Source of the DNA: Phycisphaerae bacterium
GTDB taxonomy: Bacteria; Planctomycetota; Phycisphaerae; Phycisphaerales; Phycisphaeraceae
DNA: 64,000 nt
Direction of reading: 5' to 3'
Assembly (NCBI GenBank): GCA_030425705.1
Contig: JAUHZU010000012.1
Location: forward strand, 1 to 64,000
Position 1 is the stretch's first letter, and each line of letters starts with the position of its first letter. Positions 38,401 through 46,540 of this stretch are shown piece after piece. A model generated the notes under the pieces. That model made no database searches. It saw only the letters and a list, made by a program, of their open reading frames with translations, and had not been told where the DNA came from. The position numbers and the translations under genes were made by a program.

Positions 38401-38926
38401 CTTCGAACGCGACCTCTACGCCGCCTGCGAGGGCAAGCTCGGGATGGTCGTCGATGTCCGCGACAACGGCGGTGGCTGGACGACCGACCGCCTGCTCGCC
38501 TCCATCATGACCCGCCGGCACGCCTACACCGTGCCCCGCGGCGCCGACCCGACTCGCACCAACTCCTACCCCAACGACCGCCTGTTCATCGCCCGCTACA
38601 ACCTGCCCATGAACGCGCTGTGCAACGAAAAATCCTTCTCCAACGCCGAGATCTTCTCACACGCCTTCAAGACCCTGGAACGCGGCACGCTCGTGGGCAA
38701 CACCACGGCCGGCGGCGTGATCTCCACCGGCAGCTACCGCCTGCTCGACGGCACGACCGTCCGCATCCCCTTCCGCGGGTGGTACCTCACCGACGGCTCG
38801 GACATGGAGAACAACGGCGCGGTCCCGGACCTCATCGTCCCCCAGACCCCCGAGCACGAAGAGGCCGGCGACGATCCGCAGCTCCGTGCGGCGGTCGAAG
38901 ACCTGCTGCTGCGGGTTGAAGAGTAG
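35402..38926 (+). CDS. Tricorn-like S41 protease, lipoprotein
   Basis: Large multi-domain protease of 1,174 residues. The GTG start at 35402 has GGAG six bases upstream and yields a lipoprotein signal with lipobox LAAC, so it is probably anchored in the periplasm. Two beta-propeller regions with TolB/WD-type repeats (PDGQTLSFSWRGDLWRV; PDGRSLAYRRGNGDVML) occupy roughly residues 55-420 and 480-640. An extremely Glu/Ala-rich acidic segment (about 425-477) separates them. A PDZ domain (about 853-921) and a C-terminal S41 domain with NEKSFSNAEIF (nucleophile Ser near 1080) follow. Likely degrades oligopeptides. Confidence 0.88.
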   Translation: MARPTLAVLSLTAALAACSTPGSATGKPSKQSHPLADQPVAVPAPPAEGTVDLPRFPAISPDGQTLSFSWRGDLWRVPAAGGTAQRLTAHPANDTTSVWSPDGTRIAFNSERSGYCNVHLMDADGGNVRQVTAEDQFLWLHDWSPAGGADRLTVAGYVEGDVHRAPRPYTVSIDGGPIQRIHDAFGRQSAVSPDGRHIVFVRGGSGWDRPFIVNADNRDLWLYDTEAGTFTQLTDNPGNDGKPKWLDNDTIVYLSARPPARVNLYALDLGQDDDNATALTAFEDDDVRGFDVAKGGSAAVVQVWDTLYTVDLTRDGAAPQAVAITAPADLDDTVLVRQLAGNSDEAALSPDGKVMATVIHGELFIRTVDSENPPQRITRTAAREMSPVWSPDGVSLYFVSDMDGTLSIYKAHVTLTRGDVEAALAPAAPEEEAEAEEAENADETAEDGAEDEAEDAEQAADDAAEDAAAEEDKAEGPDPADWRGALRFEVTPVVQTAHHDADPSPAPDGRSLAYRRGNGDVMLLDLATGEERLFLPSWDTGTHWAWSPDSTYLALSFEDQDHNADIWVGPVDGSTPLVNITKHPAGDYFPSWSADSRIIAFTSYRNDDQGDVYAVYLDKALETYTPQQLADYYEEASAAAKKLEPIAPVSVEAADDEDTEEGEAGAPHDFEFALEDAYLRLRRLTSSSGSAWNVRILPSGAQVAFTRGNSAYVVGWDGGDETKVADGVDPQHLTLTGGAFVALRSGNPATVAIPGGKAENTTFPGTVRVDRHADNRQRFVEASRAISMQFYDPTYKGMDWDAITAKYLQLASRAWTADEFNDVANQYLGLLDASHMGIRTPEPSSPVRQPNGYLGARYERVADGFEVVEIYHQTPAAEGTMRLHVGDVITHIDFEPFEDHDTLNARLVGRVGRETAITVRRQPEHLPERPAPDNADDAEGDNPAGPGEVVLLVTPISQNRLEDIRYDNWQLNNKRLVQEWSDGRLGYIHIRSMGAASLADFERDLYAACEGKLGMVVDVRDNGGGWTTDRLLASIMTRRHAYTVPRGADPTRTNSYPNDRLFIARYNLPMNALCNEKSFSNAEIFSHAFKTLERGTLVGNTTAGGVISTGSYRLLDGTTVRIPFRGWYLTDGSDMENNGAVPDLIVPQTPEHEEAGDDPQLRAAVEDLLLRVEE

Positions 38927-39002
38927 AGGACGATATTCTCGCGGATTGGGTGTAGTGCTTCCACAGATTGACCGGGTTGCATGAGCAAGCCCGGAGCGTC
39001 TA

Positions 39003-39824
39003 TCACCCTACCAGTTCCTGCCGCAGCCACGACACGCCTTCGGCCTCCAGCAGCCGCTCGGGCTCAGCGCTATACAGAGCGTCGCGCACCTGCTCGGCCG
39101 AGACCACGCGCGGGTCGTACGCGATGCTGTGACAGACGTCGCCCACACCGACCGCCGCCTCGGGGCGCGCCGGGGCGAGCCCCGCGATGATGATGGCGTG
39201 GGTCGGCCGATCGCTGTGCGCCAGCGCCCCGGCCAGGTCGTCGTACCCATTGCCCGCGACCTGCGCCGCGACCTGGAACCGTAGGTACTCCGTCAGGGTG
39301 TCGAACAACACCGGGAAGTCGGCGGCTGGCGTGTCTTCGCAGGTCTGCACGACCCCACCGGCACGCTCGGCCCACCCGACGACCCGCACCCGCCCGAGGA
39401 CGCCGTCCACGTCGAATCGGTCAATGAACTGCAGCTTGTCGCAAAGCCCGATCGTGGACGGCCCCCGGTTGATGGACGCCCCGAGCCCACCCACATCCGC
39501 GTCCGTTCCGCCTGATTGATCATCGCCGGTTCCCGAATACGGCTGGGGCATCTGCATCGCCGTCCACAGCCGCGGGACAAAGCGGTCCAACCCGTCGGGG
39601 CCGTACTCCAACTCCCCGGCCAGCGCGAGCCCTGCCTGTACCCCCGCCGTCTCCGCGCGGTTGTGGTCGACATGGAGTCTTACAGTCGACCACGGGCACG
39701 CGGGGCGTTCCTCTGCGGGGTCGGCCGAGCCGCCCGGCGGGGCATACACCACCGCCACCCCGCCCGGTATGACGCCGGGCCCCTGCCCCACCAACCACAA
39801 GCCCACCATGTGCGACAAGTCCAT
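39003..39824 (-). CDS. Hypothetical protein
   Basis: A 273-residue soluble protein with no recognised family. It starts MDLSHMVGLWLVGQGPGVIP, and a second Met five codons in is an alternative. The N-terminal third is Gly/Pro-rich. The middle (WTAMQMPQP...GGTDADVGGL) looks like a flexible loop. The C-terminal third is helical and ends LEAEGVSWLRQELVG. No signal peptide or membrane segment is seen. It converges on the tricorn-like gene; the clpP terminator lies upstream on the same strand. Confidence 0.55.
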   Translation of the reverse strand: MDLSHMVGLWLVGQGPGVIPGGVAVVYAPPGGSADPAEERPACPWSTVRLHVDHNRAETAGVQAGLALAGELEYGPDGLDRFVPRLWTAMQMPQPYSGTGDDQSGGTDADVGGLGASINRGPSTIGLCDKLQFIDRFDVDGVLGRVRVVGWAERAGGVVQTCEDTPAADFPVLFDTLTEYLRFQVAAQVAGNGYDDLAGALAHSDRPTHAIIIAGLAPARPEAAVGVGDVCHSIAYDPRVVSAEQVRDALYSAEPERLLEAEGVSWLRQELVG

Positions 39825-39878
39825 CGGCAGAGTGTACCGGCCGCCGCCTGACCCATCGCTCTACATCACGTCCAGAAA

Positions 39879-39905
39879 AAACCCGCGCCGATCCGGCGCG
39901 GGTTT
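39879..39905 (-). terminator. Intrinsic terminator after clpP
   Basis: On the minus strand an 11-bp stem (AAACCCGCGCC/GGCGCGGGTTT) with a 5-base loop runs straight into TTTTTT. It lies 36 bases past the clpP stop and is a textbook intrinsic terminator. Confidence 0.85.
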
Positions 39906-39940
39906 CCTGGTGTGTGTATGTTCATAGTGCGATACCGTGA

Positions 39941-40633
39941 TTACTTCTTGTCTTCGGCCGGGGGCGGCATCAGCACCTCGTCGACCAGGCCGTACTCCGC
40001 GGCCTCCTTCGCCGAGAAGAACTTGTCGCGCTCGACATCCTTGGCCACCTGCTCGACCGACTGCCCGGTGTAGCCGGCCAGCAGCTCGTTCAACTCGTCA
40101 CGTGTCTTGAGGATCGCCTCGGCCTGGATCTGGACATCGGTCGTCTGGCCGTAGACCCCGCCGTAGGGCTGGTGGATCATCACCTTCGCGTGGGGGAGGC
40201 AGTAGCGCTTGCCCTTGGCCCCGGCGGCGAGGGTGAGGGCTCCGCCGGACATCGCCTTGCCGACGCAGTAGGTGGCGACGTCGCAGCTGATGTGGCGCAT
40301 CGTGTCGATCATGGCGAGGGTGTCGTCGACGCCGCCGCCGGGCGAGTTGATGTAGAGGTGGATGTCCTGGCCGGGCTTGTGGTTGGCCAGGTGCAGGAGG
40401 CGCATGACGACACCCATCGCGCTGCCGTGGTGGATCTCACCGATCAGGAAGATGATGCGGTTTTCGAGCAGCAGCTCGTCGATGGTCATCTCGCGGTAGC
40501 GCTGCATCGGCCCGGCGAGGCGGGGGTCGGCGTAGCGCGGGTCGCGATCGGCCCCGCCGGCAAACAGCGCGTCCGCGGGCGCGGTCATGAGTTCCGGGGA
40601 GCGGGCGAGGAGGGCGAAGGGGTCGTGGGGCAT
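39941..40633 (-). CDS. clpP: ATP-dependent Clp protease proteolytic subunit
   Basis: Serine protease that forms a tetradecameric chamber and works with ClpX/ClpA-type unfoldases. The catalytic Ser lies in KAMSGGALTLAAGAKGKRY (about residue 129), the His in MIHQPYGG (about 154) and the Asp in the C-terminal DVERDKFFSAKEA region. IHLYINSPGGGVDDTLAMID is conserved. The Ser context is MSGG rather than the usual ASMG. About 45 residues precede the core; a later start at 40588 is possible. No clpX is adjacent, suggesting one of several ClpP paralogues, as planctomycetes often have (inference). Confidence 0.92.
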   Translation of the reverse strand: MPHDPFALLARSPELMTAPADALFAGGADRDPRYADPRLAGPMQRYREMTIDELLLENRIIFLIGEIHHGSAMGVVMRLLHLANHKPGQDIHLYINSPGGGVDDTLAMIDTMRHISCDVATYCVGKAMSGGALTLAAGAKGKRYCLPHAKVMIHQPYGGVYGQTTDVQIQAEAILKTRDELNELLAGYTGQSVEQVAKDVERDKFFSAKEAAEYGLVDEVLMPPPAEDKK

Positions 40634-40954
40634 GGGCGTGGGCTCGTGGGGGAGTTCGTCGTCCGGGTCGCACCCTCGTCAACTACAGGTACGACATGGG
40701 TCTGCCGTCGATCCGTCGACGGCCGGGGCATGATAGCCCTGTGTCTGATCGGCGGGAAACGGGCACGGCATCAAGCGAATTCCCCGGATGCGCTACACCC
40801 CACCACGCAACAGGACGCCGACCGATAAACGGGGGCGTCCTGAGCCGGGGATCGGGTCTCGGGTGATGCGTGAGCCGTGAAGCCGGTGAAGCGACGTGTG
40901 GGTCTCGGTCGTGCCTCGCAATGCCTCGCGCTGCGGATCGGGTCTCGGGGGGGC
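40634..40954. other. Intergenic stretch upstream of clpP
   Basis: No convincing gene. It holds a perfect 15-base direct repeat, GGATCGGGTCTCGGG, at 40850-40864 and 40935-40949, and an 8-bp inverted repeat AGGACGCC/GGCGTCCT (40813-40820 and 40835-40842) that could end the upstream coiled-coil gene. The clpP promoter should lie here but no box was identifiable. Confidence 0.4.
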
Positions 40955-41248
40955 TTAGTCGATCGGGCCATCGGCGTCGTCGGCGTTGCCGGCCTGTTCC
41001 TGCTCGAGCATCTCGCGGAGGTACTTGTTCTCCCGACGGGTCGCCTCCAGGTCGAAGACCAGGTACTTGATCGACAGGCGGAGGAAGTCCATGGACTCCT
41101 GCAGGTCGCTGACGGTCTTCTTCATCTGGGCGTGCCGCTCGCGGGTCTTCTCCGCGAGGTCGGTGAGCTTGTCCCGCTCGGCCTTCGGGAGCGTCGAGAT
41201 CTCGCTCATGAGGCCGGCGAGTTTGGTCTGGAAGGTCTTTTCGTCCAT
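40955..41248 (-). CDS. Small coiled-coil protein
   Basis: A 97-residue acidic, helical protein of unknown function beginning MDEKTFQTKLAGLMSEISTL. Heptad patterning (ERDKLTDLAEKTRERHAQMK, then a second helix SMDFLRLSIKYLVFDLEATR) suggests a coiled coil. The C-terminus is acidic (NADDADGPID). An in-frame ATG seven codons earlier is an alternative start. It lies on the same strand as clpP but 320 bases away. Confidence 0.65.
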   Translation of the reverse strand: MDEKTFQTKLAGLMSEISTLPKAERDKLTDLAEKTRERHAQMKKTVSDLQESMDFLRLSIKYLVFDLEATRRENKYLREMLEQEQAGNADDADGPID

Positions 41249-41571
41249 CGTGTATCCGTTCGTGTGCATGCGGTCTGAGGGGGACGCCCATCGGGTCATG
41301 AACGCCGGGCACCGTCTCCGCCGGGGCCTGAGTTAGTTGTATCACGGGGGTCTGAGAAGGCCAGCCGAATGTGAACGCCGTGCGCGGGGGCCGCAAAAAC
41401 CGGCCTTGGCAGGGCAGAAAACGCAGTTTCTGCACCCGATAACCCCAAAACACCGGTACGCACCTTAGAGATCGGGTCGGCCCGGTGCTGCGGGATGTTG
41501 CGTGGGGGCAACACAACAGGGGAAGCCGCCATTGGGCCCTTCGCTGCGTGGCCTCAATAAGATCGGATGGC
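41249..41571. other. Intergenic stretch without a gene
   Basis: No supported coding region. A 7-bp hairpin GCAGAAA/TTTCTGC (41414-41433) and a TGTTGC...GCAACA inverted repeat near 41495-41512 are visible, without a T-tract or other recognisable RNA features. Confidence 0.4.
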
Positions 41572-42753
41572 TTACTCCCGCTCCAGATCGACCCAGACCA
41601 GGCGGTGGTCGCTGGCGTCGAGCAGGTAGGCGAGAGGGTCGTCGGCGGTCGGCCAGAAAACGCCACTGCCCGCGACACTTAGGGCCACGCTCGGCAAGGC
41701 ATAGTCCACACGCAGGTTGCCCGAGCCGCGTTCGGGGTCGTCGTTCCAATCGGCGGTGTCGGCCGCGGGGTCGGAGCGGTGGGTTTGGTTAGCGCCGCCG
41801 TCAAGCAGGGCGGCCCGAGCGCCACCGGTGCTGACCGGCGCAATGGGCTGGATCGAAGCGTGGTCGAGCAGGACCCGCACCGCCCCGGGCCGTGAATCCC
41901 CATCGTTCGGATCCGCATTGAGGTCGCCGAGGACGATGAAGCAGGAGTCGACGGACAGAGCATCGATCATGCGCGGGATCAGCGCGATCTCTGCGGCGTT
42001 ACGGCGGCCGTTGCGGTCCTCGGGCCCGTCGAACACCGGCGGGGTCGGGTGCGAGACCAGCAGGTGCAGCGTCATCATCCCGGGTACCGCGACCGGCACA
42101 TCCGCGTGGGTCTTGGACGACAGCCGCAGCACCTGCGCCGCTTCGTCGCTGTAGTAGCCCGTCGCTTGCAGTGACTCGGGGCTCGCGTCGATCCAGCGCA
42201 GTTCGCGAAACGTCCGGATGTCATCTTCGACGATCGGGTACTTCGAGAGCACCACCATGCCGTAGTGCCCGGGGTAGTTGCCCCAGCCGTGCGCGTCTTG
42301 GGGCACACTCAACTCCCCATCACCGTTGAGATCGACCCCGGCCGACACACCCGTGTTGACCGGCGGCGCATAGCGGTACGGGTAGACGATCGGCCGGGCC
42401 GCGTTCTGCGACACGCCGAGGTACCGCTCCTGGAACGCGTCGTAGGCCTCGTCGGTCGGGTCGAAATCGACCTCCTGCAGCAGCACGATGTCCGGCCGGA
42501 CGCGCTGCAGCACCTCGGCGACCCGCTTCGCCTGCGCATCCGTACCCGACCTCATCGCGTCGCGCAGCGCGCCGGGCTCGTCGCGGCTCATCGCGGTGTT
42601 GAACGTCGCGACGCGCAGCACCCCATCGTGTTGAGCAAGCCCCGGGGGTGTCGAGACCGCCTGGCAACCCGTCACGCAGAACAGGCAGAGCCAGAAGAAA
42701 ACCACGCCCCAGCAGGCGGGCGTGGTGGTCGTGTAGCATCGTATGTGGGCCAT
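41572..42753 (-). CDS. Endonuclease/exonuclease/phosphatase-family lipoprotein
   Basis: A 393-residue member of the EEP superfamily, probably an extracytoplasmic metal-dependent phosphoesterase or nuclease. The N-terminal hydrophobic segment ends in lipobox VTGC (Cys30), so it is likely lipid-anchored. Motifs include VATFNTAMS, DIVLLQEVDFD (catalytic Glu), VVLSKYPI, IVLGDLNADPNDGD and a C-terminal SDHRLVWVDL. An inserted acidic loop GVDLNGDGELS resembles a calcium-binding or dockerin-type motif. It follows the prepilin-like gene by about 25 bases and may share its transcript. Confidence 0.87.
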   Translation of the reverse strand: MAHIRCYTTTTPACWGVVFFWLCLFCVTGCQAVSTPPGLAQHDGVLRVATFNTAMSRDEPGALRDAMRSGTDAQAKRVAEVLQRVRPDIVLLQEVDFDPTDEAYDAFQERYLGVSQNAARPIVYPYRYAPPVNTGVSAGVDLNGDGELSVPQDAHGWGNYPGHYGMVVLSKYPIVEDDIRTFRELRWIDASPESLQATGYYSDEAAQVLRLSSKTHADVPVAVPGMMTLHLLVSHPTPPVFDGPEDRNGRRNAAEIALIPRMIDALSVDSCFIVLGDLNADPNDGDSRPGAVRVLLDHASIQPIAPVSTGGARAALLDGGANQTHRSDPAADTADWNDDPERGSGNLRVDYALPSVALSVAGSGVFWPTADDPLAYLLDASDHRLVWVDLERE

Positions 42754-42777
42754 CGGTCGGCGATCCTCTCGCGGGGC

Positions 42778-43743
42778 CTACTGGACCTGGTAGCCGTTGA
42801 AGTCTTCCGGGTCGTCGGTGTCGCCGGCATTGAGGACGGTCGATCCGGAGGGGAACCAGAGGTCGACTTTGCGGGAGTCCTCCTGGGAAAGCGACTCGCC
42901 GTGGCCGTCGAGGAAGCCGACGTTCATCGCGTCGTTGCCGTGGCGGTAGGCGTATCGGCGGGCGTTGTCCTGCTGCTGCTCGTTGCCCCATTTGTAGGGG
43001 TTGCCGTTGCTGACCAGGACCGAGATGCCCGGGCCCAGGGAGGCCCAGTTGCCGCCGCCGACCTGCTTGACCGCGCCGTTGAAGGTCGCGTCCCCTGAAC
43101 CGGCATCGACGTAGCGTGCACCCTCCATCACGATCGCCTTGCCCGACATGTTCGCGAGCCGGTCGAGCTGCGTCGGGTCGTTGACCGACGACGCCACGGT
43201 CGCTGCGACCCAGTTGTACTGATAGATCTCACCCGACCCGTTGTTGGACCAGGAGACCATGAAGTTCGAGTTCATCGAGTAGCTCGACACCGGCGATTCA
43301 TCGGGCACACTCAGCGACCCGAACGCCTGGTCGGTGTAGGTCTCGGAGTTCGACGGACAGCGGAAGTCTTCCTCGAAGATCTTCTGGACACGCGCGGAGC
43401 GGTCGCCGGGCAGGCCCAGTGAAGAACCGAGCGCCGGGCTGACCCAGTCGAAGTTCTGGGTCGGCTCTTCGGGTGTGTTCTTGAAGGCGTACCCGTTGTC
43501 GAGCAGCGTGAGCTGTCGGCCGGAGGTGTTCGGCCCGGGGGTGTGGTTCTTGTTGTCGGCCGAGTAGGTGAAGATGCCCTGGCCAGCGCCGCGCATGTGG
43601 CCGAGGCAGACCGAGGCGCGGGCGGACTTACGGGCCGCGCCCAGCGCGGGCAGGAGGATACCGATAAGCAGCGCGATGATCGAGATCACCACGAGCAGTT
43701 CGATCAGGGTGAAGCCGTGACGCTTGGGGGTCTGGCGTGTCAT
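42778..43743 (-). CDS. Prepilin-type N-terminal methylation protein
   Basis: A pseudopilin-like protein of the kind abundant in planctomycetes. A short positively charged leader precedes GFTLIELLVVISIIALLIGI (type IV prepilin peptidase site before Phe and N-terminal helix). The C-terminus carries RHGNDAMNVGFLDGHGES, similar to the H-x-DG tail found in planctomycete prepilin-like families. Length is 321 residues. Its cleavage by a prepilin peptidase and surface role are inferred. The EEP lipoprotein gene lies immediately downstream. Confidence 0.88.
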   Translation of the reverse strand: MTRQTPKRHGFTLIELLVVISIIALLIGILLPALGAARKSARASVCLGHMRGAGQGIFTYSADNKNHTPGPNTSGRQLTLLDNGYAFKNTPEEPTQNFDWVSPALGSSLGLPGDRSARVQKIFEEDFRCPSNSETYTDQAFGSLSVPDESPVSSYSMNSNFMVSWSNNGSGEIYQYNWVAATVASSVNDPTQLDRLANMSGKAIVMEGARYVDAGSGDATFNGAVKQVGGGNWASLGPGISVLVSNGNPYKWGNEQQQDNARRYAYRHGNDAMNVGFLDGHGESLSQEDSRKVDLWFPSGSTVLNAGDTDDPEDFNGYQVQ

Positions 43744-43792
43744 GGGGTTACTCCGGCACGGGATAAGGGTATGTCCGATAGTCTAGTGGAAT

Positions 43793-43824
43793 GGCCCAGC
43801 CCCTGCGGCGGCGGGGGCTGGGCC
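43793..43824 (-). terminator. Strong hairpin after the PEP-CTERM gene
   Basis: An 11-bp GC-rich inverted repeat, GGCCCAGCCCC/GGGGCTGGGCC, with a 10-base loop lies between the PEP-CTERM gene and the prepilin-like gene. No T-tract follows. It could act as a terminator or as an mRNA-stabilising hairpin. Confidence 0.45.
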
Positions 43825-43894
43825 GTGCTGGCTTCAAATCTCAGCGGCGATCTTGGAAATCAAGCGGGTTTTCTCCTCCGCCCGTGGGGTCGGG

Positions 43895-44605
43895 TCAGGC
43901 CCGGCGGCGGCGGGCGATAAGCAGGCCGCCCAGGCCCAGCAGCGCCAGCGAGCCGGGCTCCGGGACCGCGGTACCGTCAGAATCGATCGTCAGCGTCGGG
44001 CCATCCGCCGAACTGTTGCTGAAGCCGGCATAGGTCGCGGCCGTGTCGTCGGCGTCGGGGGTGATGACCAGGCGGATGGTTGAGCCGGCGTTCAACGCGG
44101 CGATCAGGTCGGCTTCGGCCGCGCCGGGCGTCAAGGTAAACATGTCCACATCACCGCTTGTCCCGACGACATACGTCCCGGAACCGAGCAGCGTCAGGCC
44201 GGTAAACAGCGGATCGACCGACGCCATGCCGTTGCTACCCGCCTGGTACTCGATATCGCCGCTGTCGATCAGGCCGGCCGCGGTCGCGTCGGTCCAGTAG
44301 ATGCTGACCGGGCCGTCGGTCGAGAACCCGGCGTTGGCCTGGGTCATCGAGAGCGAGATCGAGGTGATGTTGGATACGCTGCCGGGGGTGAAGAACTGCG
44401 AGCCGTCGAAGTCGACCACGCCGAAGCTGGCGAAGGTCCCGTTGCCGTCACCTTCGATGTTGAAGAAGTTCGAGTTGCTCGTTTCACCACGGACCCCGCC
44501 GGGCTGGACCGTCGAGTTATCTACGGCTTCACTGCTCATCACGTCGGCGTTGGCGTAGGTGCCGATCAGCGCCAGGGCGAGGGCGGTCGTCAACTGCATC
44601 TTCAT
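43895..44605 (-). CDS. PEP-CTERM sorting-domain protein
   Basis: A secreted 236-residue protein. A signal peptide (about residues 1-20, MKMQLTTALALALIGTYANA) leads to a beta-rich Asn/Gly/Asp/Thr body. It ends with the PEP-CTERM signal VPEPGSLALLGLGGLLIARR and Arg tail, which targets proteins to the exosortase pathway for surface anchoring. AAGGAG lies nine bases before the chosen ATG. No catalytic motif is visible; a surface or extracellular-matrix role is likely. No exosortase gene is in this window. Confidence 0.9.
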   Translation of the reverse strand: MKMQLTTALALALIGTYANADVMSSEAVDNSTVQPGGVRGETSNSNFFNIEGDGNGTFASFGVVDFDGSQFFTPGSVSNITSISLSMTQANAGFSTDGPVSIYWTDATAAGLIDSGDIEYQAGSNGMASVDPLFTGLTLLGSGTYVVGTSGDVDMFTLTPGAAEADLIAALNAGSTIRLVITPDADDTAATYAGFSNSSADGPTLTIDSDGTAVPEPGSLALLGLGGLLIARRRRA

Positions 44606-44850
44606 CTGATCATCTCCTTGGGAGTCGGTTCCAGGTTGACCGGCCCACGACACGTGAGCCGTACGGCAAGGAGTATGCCCAGCCGGGATAAACATCTGGT
44701 TATCCCTATGCAAAGAATGTGTGTTTCGCACGCAGACCACCCGTGGATACGCGCAGTCTGTGGCGGATCGGTTAGCGTTGTGTGAGGTCTGGGTTTGCAT
44801 CCGCAAGCGCGGCGGCACAGCGCGACCCGTGTGTAAGCAACCGCCGGGCC

Positions 44851-45942
44851 CTAGAGCCGGACCCTGCCGCTGCCTTTCACGATCTCGCCGAGGCGGAAGA
44901 CCTCTTCCCCCAGACGCCGGAGCTGCTGCTCGATCGCGTCGGCGAAGTGCGGGCGGACAATCAGCGTGTAGCCCACGCCCATGTTGAACACCTTCAGCAT
45001 CTCCGCGTCCGCGACCCCGCCCTTCTCCTGCAGGAACCGGAACACCGGCGGCACGGCCCAGGCCTTGCGGTCCAGCTTCGCGTCCAGGTCGTCCGGCAGC
45101 GCACGGTTCAGGTTGCCCGGCAGGCCGCCGCCGGTGATGTGCGCCATCCCGCTGACCGGCTTCTTCACCTTGTACTTGTGCAGCACCTCGATGACCGGCC
45201 TCACGTAGATTCGCGTCGGCGCGAGCAGCACCTCGCCCAGCGTCATCTTCGGGTCGAGTTCGGGATAGACCTTGTCGAGCTTCAGCTTCGCCTGCTTTAC
45301 GATCGCACGCACCAGCGAGTAGCCGTTGCTGTGGACTCCGCTCGACGCGAGGCCGAGCACGATATCGCCTTGCTCGACCCGCTCGGCCCCGGCGATGACC
45401 TTCTTCAGCTCCACGACCCCCACCGTGAACCCCGCGAGGTCGAAGTCGCCGGGCTTGTAGGTGTCCGCCATCTCCGCCGTCTCGCCCCCGAGCAGCGCGC
45501 ACCCCGCCAGCGCGCAGCCGTCGGCCACACCCTTGACGATCTGCGCTGTCTCCTCCGGCACGACCTTGTGGATGCCCACGTAGTCCAGGAAGAACAGCGG
45601 CTCGGCCCCCTGCACGATCAGGTCGTTGACGTTCATCGCCACACAGTCCTGCCCGATCGTGTCGAGGATGCCCAGCTGCGCCGCGAGCTGGACCTTCGTC
45701 CCCACCCCGTCGGTGCAGGCGACGAGCACCGGGTCCTTGTAGTTGCGCTGGAAGAGCTTCTCGTTGTAGTCGAGGCGGAAGCAGCCGGCGAACGCGCCGT
45801 GCCGGCCGAGCACCCGCGGCCCGTAGGTCCGCCGCATGTGGTGCTTGATGAGGCCGACGACCGCGTCGCCCGCCTCGATATCGACGCCGGTGTCGGCGTA
45901 GGTCAGCGGCTTGCTCGGCTTGCGGGAGGACTTCTTCGCCAT
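44851..45942 (-). CDS. purM: Phosphoribosylformylglycinamidine cyclo-ligase (AIR synthetase)
   Basis: ATP-dependent ring closure giving aminoimidazole ribonucleotide, the fifth step of purine biosynthesis. PurM motifs: YADTGVDIEAGDAVVGLIK, VACTDGVGTKVQLA, DCVAMNVNDLIVQGAEPLFF, LLGGETAEM and GMAHITGGGLPGN. Length is 363 residues. It is divergent from the Fur-family gene with about 150 bases between starts. The N-terminus is Lys/Ser-rich (MAKKSSRKPSKPLTYAD). Confidence 0.95.
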   Translation of the reverse strand: MAKKSSRKPSKPLTYADTGVDIEAGDAVVGLIKHHMRRTYGPRVLGRHGAFAGCFRLDYNEKLFQRNYKDPVLVACTDGVGTKVQLAAQLGILDTIGQDCVAMNVNDLIVQGAEPLFFLDYVGIHKVVPEETAQIVKGVADGCALAGCALLGGETAEMADTYKPGDFDLAGFTVGVVELKKVIAGAERVEQGDIVLGLASSGVHSNGYSLVRAIVKQAKLKLDKVYPELDPKMTLGEVLLAPTRIYVRPVIEVLHKYKVKKPVSGMAHITGGGLPGNLNRALPDDLDAKLDRKAWAVPPVFRFLQEKGGVADAEMLKVFNMGVGYTLIVRPHFADAIEQQLRRLGEEVFRLGEIVKGSGRVRL

Positions 45943-46093
45943 AGGGCGGACAGTGTACCGGCCCCGCCGACGCGGGTTGCCGGGGCCAGCGCCCTGACCC
46001 CCCTTCCCAGATGTGGAAATCCCGGTTTCCCCCGGCTATCATGCTCCTAACCCTTTCACTCGGCCAGCAATCTGCCGATATCCCCGAAAGACC

Positions 46094-46540
46094 ATGACCC
46101 CCGACTGCACGGAACATTCCGCCCAGCTCTTCGCGAAGCACGGCCTGCGCTGCACCAAACAGCGGCACGCCCTCTACGCCGCCCTGACCGAGTCCCGCTG
46201 CCACCCCACCGCCGACGAACTGTACCGCCAGGTCCAGGACCACCTGCCTGGGCTCTCCCTGGCGACGGTCTACAACACGCTCGAGTGCTTCTGCAAGGCC
46301 GGGCTCATCCAGAAGCTCCCCGACGCGGGGTGCAACGGCAGCGCCCGCTTCGACGCCCACGCCGACCAGCACACCCACCTCCGCGACGCGGTCACCGGCG
46401 AGATCCAGGACGCCCCCGACGACCTCTCCGCCGAACTCCTCGCCCAGATCAAGGACGAGGTCCTCGCCAAGGTCAAGGCCCGCACCGGCTTCGAGGTCGA
46501 CGCCGTCCAGATCGAACTGGTCGGGCGGTTCGGGAAGTAG
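46094..46540 (+). CDS. Fur/PerR-family transcriptional regulator
   Basis: A 148-residue metal- or peroxide-responsive repressor. The winged-helix domain is clear (LRCTKQRHALYAALTE; PTADELYRQVQDHLPGLSLATVYNTLECFCKAGLI). The dimerisation domain has HADQHTHLRDAVTGEIQD, where the family normally has HHHHLxCxxCG. The C-terminal CxxC is also missing, so the structural zinc site is absent. Its metal and targets are unknown. The ATG was chosen by homology; an upstream start would add 27 non-homologous residues. Confidence 0.88.
   Translation: MTPDCTEHSAQLFAKHGLRCTKQRHALYAALTESRCHPTADELYRQVQDHLPGLSLATVYNTLECFCKAGLIQKLPDAGCNGSARFDAHADQHTHLRDAVTGEIQDAPDDLSAELLAQIKDEVLAKVKARTGFEVDAVQIELVGRFGK

Noticed and set aside
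35168-38521. A 1,117-codon open frame antisense to the tricorn-like gene
   Set aside because: Val/Gly/Arg/Asp-rich composition typical of the antisense frame of a GC-rich gene; the opposite strand encodes clear propeller, PDZ and S41 motifs.
41414-41433. GCAGAAA/TTTCTGC hairpin as a small RNA or terminator
   Set aside because: Short AT-containing stem with no T-tract or promoter; could be chance.
40683-41678. 331-codon minus-strand frame spanning the coiled-coil gene region
   Set aside because: Arg/Pro-rich, crosses two intergenic regions, and overlaps the coiled-coil gene in another frame.
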